Part shown: positions 30,005 to 33,053 of the stretch, one piece after another | Position numbering within the stretch: the stretch's first letter is position 1 | How the letters are laid out: each line of letters starts with the position of its first letter | Assembly: GCA_023391075.1 (NCBI GenBank) | Contig: JAEWBQ010000008.1 | Location: 1 to 33,053 of the forward strand | Source of the DNA: Candidatus Parcubacteria bacterium | GTDB lineage: Bacteria > Patescibacteriota > Saccharimonadia > Saccharimonadales > Saccharimonadaceae | Length of the DNA stretch: 33,053 nt | Direction: 5' to 3' | Position numbers and translations under genes: made by a program | Notes under the pieces: generated by a model | What the model saw: only the letters and a program-made list of their open reading frames with translations | Databases searched by the model: none | Told to the model about the DNA's origin: nothing

Positions 30005-30010
30005 ATTGTA
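30005..30010 (-). promoter_or_regulatory. -10 element of the ZIP gene (leaderless type)
   Basis: On the minus strand TGgTACAAT (extended -10) ends 8 nt before the ATG at 29996. Confidence 0.6.
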
Positions 30011-30057
30011 CCATATCAATCCCGACGCGAGTTTGACCCGTGAATAGACGAGGGAAG

Positions 30058-30085
30058 TTGCAAATATAGTATTTTATGTTATTAT
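30058..30085 (+). promoter_or_regulatory. promoter of the basic 158-residue protein gene
   Basis: TTGCAA (30058-30063), 16-nt spacer, TATTAT (30080-30085). The leader of about 65 nt carries a perfect 6-bp hairpin GCCAGT/ACTGGC (30101-30117). Confidence 0.5.
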
Positions 30086-30156
30086 TTTAATGACTTGTTT
30101 GCCAGTATAGCACTGGCTTCAAGATAGTTTGACGGCCAACACGAGAAGGTGATACC

Positions 30157-30633
30157 TTGAGCTACACCGGTTACATTCAACAAGAACGAAAGCTTCGCGC
30201 AGCAGTTCACCGCAAGCGGCGGCAACGCGCTAAAGCCGAGCGCCAGGAGCGGCGAACGCTCCTGCGGGAGATCCGGCCGCTCTTGGCACTCGCGGTGGCA
30301 GTGGCCAGCACGGTCGAGAGCCGCTACAATGCGCGCGACACCCTGTATCGGCGGTGGTCATCGCGCAGCCTCCCAGGGAAGCTGTGGCAGTTCGGTAGGA
30401 CGAGCCGCGTGAGGCGGTGGGAAATCCCACGCGTCGTCGACAGATCGGCCAAGGGCACGATTCGGCGCTTCGTCCTGACGAGCAACCACAAGCTCGTCTA
30501 CCCATGGGACGGCATGCTGTATAGCCGTCACCGCGCCGCGAAAATCGCCTCCGCGGAAGAACTGCGGCACATCAAGCTGGGACTGAAGCAGATGATTGGC
30601 GAGGACCTCTCGCCACCGACTTCCGCTTCGTGA
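30157..30633 (+). CDS. hypothetical very basic protein (accessory, SD-led, TTG start)
   Basis: 158 residues, not recognised. Extremely Arg/Lys-rich: the first 45 residues form a basic helix (RKLRAAVHRKRRQRAKAERQ), and further Arg clusters follow (LYRRWSSRSLPGKLWQFGR; TSRVRRWEIPR). Such composition suggests binding to nucleic acid or to the ribosome, but no domain is recognisable. The start is TTG, with AGAAGGTG 6-7 nt upstream and no better ATG. It is a self-contained unit with a promoter, a hairpin-bearing leader and a strong terminator. Confidence 0.68.
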   Translation: MSYTGYIQQERKLRAAVHRKRRQRAKAERQERRTLLREIRPLLALAVAVASTVESRYNARDTLYRRWSSRSLPGKLWQFGRTSRVRRWEIPRVVDRSAKGTIRRFVLTSNHKLVYPWDGMLYSRHRAAKIASAEELRHIKLGLKQMIGEDLSPPTSAS

Positions 30634-30649
30634 TACACCCGCAGCCGTC

Positions 30650-30682
30650 AAACGGCCGCCCCTTAAACAGGGGTGGCCGTTT
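30650..30682 (+). terminator. terminator of the basic 158-residue protein gene
   Basis: A 14-bp stem with one G-T pair: AAACGGCCGCCCCT (30650-30663) with AGGGGTGGCCGTTT (30669-30682), 5-nt loop. The exit is only moderately T-rich on the plus strand. Confidence 0.8.
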
Positions 30683-30707
30683 CCATATTGCACATAATTT
30701 TTTCCAC

Positions 30708-30858
30708 TTAAAAAGCGCCAGGTAAGGGTGGGCATCACCTGGCGCCATTTAACCCTTTAACGCACCCCGGGGGGTAAAGCGTGACCCACCTCACACAATA
30801 TGGAGGTCCGCCGGTTAAAGGGATTAGTATGCATGCAATGCTTTTTTGCTACGTAGTG
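30708..30858 (-). ncRNA. candidate structured small RNA
   Basis: The 379-nt gap 30634-31012 has no convincing gene. On the minus strand TTGTAT (30892-30887), 16 nt, TATTCT (30870-30865) would start a transcript near 30858. It would fold into a three-way junction: a long-range helix CCCTTTAAC/GTTAAAGGG (30822-30814 with 30761-30753), an ACCTC/GAGGT hairpin, and an ACGC + ACCC/GGGT + GCGT hairpin. It would end at a 9-bp GCGCCAGGT/ACCTGGCGC stem followed by five T. Total length is about 150 nt. I could not match it to tmRNA, RNase P, SRP or 6S RNA. The plus strand could also form the junction and has GCAT/ATGC plus T6 near 30847, but no good promoter. Confidence 0.45.
30715..30745 (-). terminator. 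minus-strand terminator of the candidate RNA
   Basis: GCGCCAGGT/ACCTGGCGC perfect 9-bp stem with a 13-nt loop; the minus-strand exit is TTTTT (30714-30710). Confidence 0.75.
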
Positions 30859-30917
30859 GAGGGTAGAATACTGCGTAACACATTGCATACAACCTAACAT
30901 AAGTTAGAATAGGGGGT

Positions 30918-30923
30918 ATAATG
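30918..30923 (+). promoter_or_regulatory. possible distal -10 of dprA
   Basis: TATAAT in the plus orientation about 90 nt before dprA. A nearer candidate is TTGACA (30978-30983) with CATAAA (31003-31008) at a long 19-nt spacing, which would give a near-leaderless start. TTGACA here is also half of an inverted repeat TTGAC-N5-GTCAA. Confidence 0.35.
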
Positions 30924-31012
30924 TGCTTTTGGTTGATCTCGCAGTCACAACCAATCGTGTTTCATAGTAGCACGTATTTGACATTACGTCAATACCTTTC
31001 GACATAAAAGCC

Positions 31013-31870
31013 ATGAAAATCAATACTATCACCCCCGATTCCCATCCATACTTAACCCCGCTGACGGCACTTGCAAAGGTGCCGTCAAGCATATACTACA
31101 GGGGTAACTTGCCAGAAAAGCGAATTCCTAGCGTGGCGGTGGTCGGTACCCGCAAGCCGACCCGCTACGGCCAAGAGGTCGCCGCCACGTTTGCTGCCGA
31201 CCTCGCGAAGCGGGGAGTAATTATCATCAGCGGCCTGGCGCTTGGGACCGACGCCATCGCGCACCGGGCCTGCCTCGATGCCGGCGGTACCACGGTGGCC
31301 GTCCTGGCGGGCAGCGTCGACCGCATCTCTCCACAGACCAACCGTGCCCTTGGCGAAGCGATCATCAGGCAAGGCGGGGCGGTCCTCAGTGAGTATGAAC
31401 CGCCGACATCACCACGCGACTTTCAGTTCCTGGCCCGCAATCGTATCGTCAGCGGACTATCTGACGCCATTCTCATCACCGAAGCAGCCGCCCGCAGCGG
31501 CACGCTCTCGACCGCAGCCAGGGCACTCGAGCAGGGCAAGGAAGTCTTTGTCGTGCCGGGTAATATCACCAGCCAGATGAGTGCCGGCTGCAATAACCTC
31601 CTCAAACAAGGTGCGCACGCCGCTCTCTGTGCCGACGACATCCTGGAAGTTATCGCCCCTGAACTCCTGCGACCACAGGCAGCTCTACCACTCGGTAATA
31701 CACCGCTCGAGACCAAAATCCTGAGCCTCATCCAGTCGGGGACCCGCGACGGCGACGCCATCCACCAGCAGACAGGTGTCGCAATCACCGAATTCAATCA
31801 CGCGCTCACGATGCTCGAACTAGCCGGCACGATTCGAGGACTTGGCGCAAACCAGTGGACAATTAAATAA
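31013..31870 (+). CDS. dprA: DNA processing protein DprA
   Basis: 285 residues. DprA loads RecA onto incoming single-stranded DNA during natural transformation. The Rossmann-like core is clear: SVAVVGTRKPTRYG (40-53), SGLALGTDAIAHR (73-85), VLAGSVDRISPQTNR (97-111), SEYEPPTSP, FLARNRIVSGLS (139-150) and ARSGTLSTAARALEQG (160-175) with VPGN (181-184). A C-terminal winged-helix domain (about 225-282, ALTMLELAGTIRGLGANQW) is present, as in longer DprA proteins. The start is the first ATG and fits the family N-terminus. Retention fits a small-genome epibiont that may take up DNA; no other competence genes are in the window. Confidence 0.95.
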   Translation: MKINTITPDSHPYLTPLTALAKVPSSIYYRGNLPEKRIPSVAVVGTRKPTRYGQEVAATFAADLAKRGVIIISGLALGTDAIAHRACLDAGGTTVAVLAGSVDRISPQTNRALGEAIIRQGGAVLSEYEPPTSPRDFQFLARNRIVSGLSDAILITEAAARSGTLSTAARALEQGKEVFVVPGNITSQMSAGCNNLLKQGAHAALCADDILEVIAPELLRPQAALPLGNTPLETKILSLIQSGTRDGDAIHQQTGVAITEFNHALTMLELAGTIRGLGANQWTIK

Positions 31871-31884
31871 ATAAGGAGTATAAC
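31856..31884 (+). promoter_or_regulatory. promoter of the 169-residue accessory gene
   Basis: TGGACA (31856-31861), 17-nt spacer, TATAAC (31879-31884); the -35 lies in the last codons of dprA. The leader is about 80 nt. Confidence 0.55.
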
Positions 31885-31899
31885 AGATAACGTTGCGTC

Positions 31900-31947
31900 G
31901 AACCTCGCCGCAAATTTTTATTTGTCAGAGGTTCCGCTATGGACCTT
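31900..31947 (+). promoter_or_regulatory. structured leader of the 169-residue gene
   Basis: A two-part hairpin (GAACCTC/GAGGTTC outer, CAAAT/ATTTG inner, 31900-31934) is followed 4 nt later by ATGGACCTT (31939-31947), 24 nt before the start codon. The same order occurs before the next gene. It could also serve as a dprA terminator, though no T run follows. Confidence 0.4.
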
Positions 31948-31971
31948 TGATATACAAGTGAAGGGAAGACC

Positions 31972-32481
31972 ATGTCCGGAATCACGCTCATGTCCGCCGT
32001 CGACGCCGCTGCCGTTCAGGCCGCTGTCAACATCGTCAGCCGCGAGTCCATCATGCATGACCAGGAGTTGCTCCTGCGCGCCCTGACGGGAATGTGCAAG
32101 AACCACAAGCGGATCACGCACCGCTTCGAGGAGCTCGTCACCAACGTCAGCCACGAAGCGCCAGCTTCGCTCACGACCGAGATCAGCTCCTACTGCCCGC
32201 CCAAGTGCCCGACCAAGTACGGGCCCGCCGACCGGCAGAAGCCAGCCGTGCTGATCGACGCTCCCATCGGTGAGCACGGCTCGCTCATCGCCCGGATCGA
32301 CCACAAGGCCTTCATCGCCCAGCCGCACGTCCATCGCGGCGAGCCGTTCTACGCGATGTACGCCACCGGCCCGCTGGCCATGAACCTGCTCGACCACTAC
32401 GGAAAGCAGGGGATCACGCGTCTCGAGCGCGCGACCCGCCAGCTGACCGAGCTGCGCCTGACGTTCCTGTCCGCCCGCTAG
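31972..32481 (+). CDS. hypothetical soluble protein, 169 residues (accessory, SD-led)
   Basis: Not recognised. No membrane segment. The N-terminal half is helical (VDAAAVQAAVNIVSRESIM, RALTGMCKNHKRITHRFEEL); a central loop has PPKCPTKYG; then LIARIDHKAFIAQPHVHRG and a final basic helix. Three cysteines and several histidines are present, but no standard zinc spacing. GAAGGGAAG precedes ATG 31972; the in-frame ATG at 31990 is an alternative. Codons end in C or G far more often (TCC, GAG, AAG) than in dprA just upstream, suggesting a different origin. It has its own promoter, structured leader and terminator. Confidence 0.7.
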   Translation: MSGITLMSAVDAAAVQAAVNIVSRESIMHDQELLLRALTGMCKNHKRITHRFEELVTNVSHEAPASLTTEISSYCPPKCPTKYGPADRQKPAVLIDAPIGEHGSLIARIDHKAFIAQPHVHRGEPFYAMYATGPLAMNLLDHYGKQGITRLERATRQLTELRLTFLSAR

Positions 32482-32515
32482 CATCCATCTCTACTCACTC
32501 CTATCAACGGTCGAC

Positions 32516-32542
32516 GGCCGCCACCCACCAGTGGCGGCCTTT
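32516..32542 (+). terminator. terminator of the 169-residue gene
   Basis: GGCCGCCAC (32516-32524) with GTGGCGGCC (32531-32539), 6-nt loop, then TTT. Confidence 0.8.
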
Positions 32543-32575
32543 GACGTAGGGTGCGTGGACGTTTCGATCATTTTA

Positions 32576-32584
32576 TGATATAAT
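32576..32584 (+). promoter_or_regulatory. promoter of the 125-residue accessory gene
   Basis: Extended -10 TGaTATAAT in AT-rich sequence, no clear -35. The leader is about 75 nt. Confidence 0.55.
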
Positions 32585-32599
32585 TTAAATCATTGTGTT

Positions 32600-32640
32600 G
32601 AGCTGTACTTCCTTTGTACCTTCGGCTCCACATGGACCTT
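32600..32640 (+). promoter_or_regulatory. structured leader of the 125-residue gene
   Basis: A two-part hairpin (GAGC/GCTC outer, GTAC/GTAC inner, 32600-32628) followed 3 nt later by ATGGACCTT (32632-32640), 26 nt before the start codon; the layout matches the leader at 31900-31947. Confidence 0.4.
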
Positions 32641-32666
32641 AGGCTACCCAACAGTTAGGATTTCTC

Positions 32667-33044
32667 ATGGTCGACCTGCCATCATTAGCTGGCAACCTCA
32701 AACGCGCCCTGCGGGGCGCCGACGCGCGGTTCAGAAAGGCAACGCAGCCCATCCCGACCCACGAGGTGACTATCCATAAGGATGGGCTCACCTCCGTCCA
32801 CCCGTTCACGACACAGCGCACCTCGCGCACCGCTCGGGCGACACAACTTCTTCCCGAACGGCATGACCTCGTCTATCTAGTCGACGAGGTCAGGATCGGC
32901 GTCATCCGAGCCGATGGCGGCTACGTTGCCATGCAGGCAAATACGTTCGTGGACGAGCTCGACGAGTATTACTCGGGAGATATCAAGGCTGTCGTGAGCG
33001 ACCTCCTGGAAATCCACGAAGCGATCCTCCAACTGTTTCGCTGA
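32667..33044 (+). CDS. hypothetical protein, 125 residues (accessory, SD-led)
   Basis: Not recognised. The first 60 residues are basic and Thr-rich (LAGNLKRALRGADARFRKA), the rest is acidic and looks ordered: HDLVYLVDEVRIGVIRADGGYVAMQANTF, then an acidic helix (DEYYSGDIKAVVSDLLEIHEAILQLF). No membrane segment or catalytic motif. TTAGGA lies about 8 nt before the ATG. The gene is complete, ending 9 nt before the window edge, so its terminator is out of view. Confidence 0.68.
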   Translation: MVDLPSLAGNLKRALRGADARFRKATQPIPTHEVTIHKDGLTSVHPFTTQRTSRTARATQLLPERHDLVYLVDEVRIGVIRADGGYVAMQANTFVDELDEYYSGDIKAVVSDLLEIHEAILQLFR

Positions 33045-33053
33045 CACCTAGGT

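Noticed and set aside
30904..31092. 62-codon minus-strand frame overlapping the dprA start
   Set aside because: No Shine-Dalgarno or adjacent -10, odd composition, and it overlaps the conserved N-terminus of dprA; the region is better explained by promoters and a candidate RNA.
31900..31934. Hairpin after dprA as a riboswitch
   Set aside because: It matches no riboswitch I know and is too simple; it is kept only as a leader structure shared with the next gene.

Overview
This window looks like chromosomal DNA of a Patescibacteria/CPR bacterium, most probably Saccharibacteria (TM7). The reasons are small compact housekeeping genes, standard-code reading with no internal stop reassignment, the Pth N-terminus of the LIFAQGNPG type, a monoderm-style LPxTG surface protein, DprA, histidine kinase/response regulator pairs, and no biosynthetic operons. 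The assignment is by family recognition only; no rRNA gene is present to confirm it.

Layout. 0-5.2 kb: the end of a DUF4367 membrane protein, gltX, a DUF3048 lipoprotein-like protein, then a translationally coupled histidine kinase and single-domain response regulator. 5.2-7.3 kb: tRNA-Glu(CTC) and an unrecognised protein with five tandem HTH-like modules. 7.3-9.4 kb: three lipid enzymes (CDP-alcohol phosphatidyltransferase, CDP-archaeol synthase-like cytidylyltransferase, diacylglycerol kinase) that together could turn scavenged diacylglycerol into phospholipid. 9.4-16 kb: a low-complexity anchored protein, a processive GT2 glycosyltransferase with its own strong terminator, an FBP (EF-G-binding) zinc protein, an MMPL exporter and an MFS transporter. 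16-21.5 kb: an LPHTG surface protein, tRNA-Pro(CGG), an FMN reductase, a second kinase/regulator pair in which both proteins carry long Pro/Ala-rich tails, and an RsuA/RluB pseudouridine synthase. 21.6-27.1 kb: two small unknown genes, der, and a 1050-residue membrane protein with a transglutaminase-like Cys-His-Asp triad. 27.2-33 kb: core genes (pth, a ZIP transporter, dprA) alternating with small unknown genes, plus a candidate structured RNA.

The most striking pattern is that there are two kinds of transcription/translation start. Most core genes have a -10 hexamer (TATACT, TAAAAT, TACAAT and similar) ending only 6-11 nt before the start codon, so their mRNAs should be leaderless or nearly so. 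The small accessory genes, the glycosyltransferase and the surface protein instead have -35/-10 promoters, leaders of about 30-100 nt, a Shine-Dalgarno sequence and usually their own hairpin terminator. They look like self-contained single-gene cassettes set between core genes. Knowing the rule helps fix start codons and exposes two exceptions: pth has AAG where the leaderless AUG should be, and the second histidine kinase appears to start at AUU behind a good Shine-Dalgarno.

No CRISPR array, insertion sequence, integrase or phage structural gene was seen. The only gap over 300 nt (30634-31012) holds a terminator, the candidate RNA and the promoter region of dprA.
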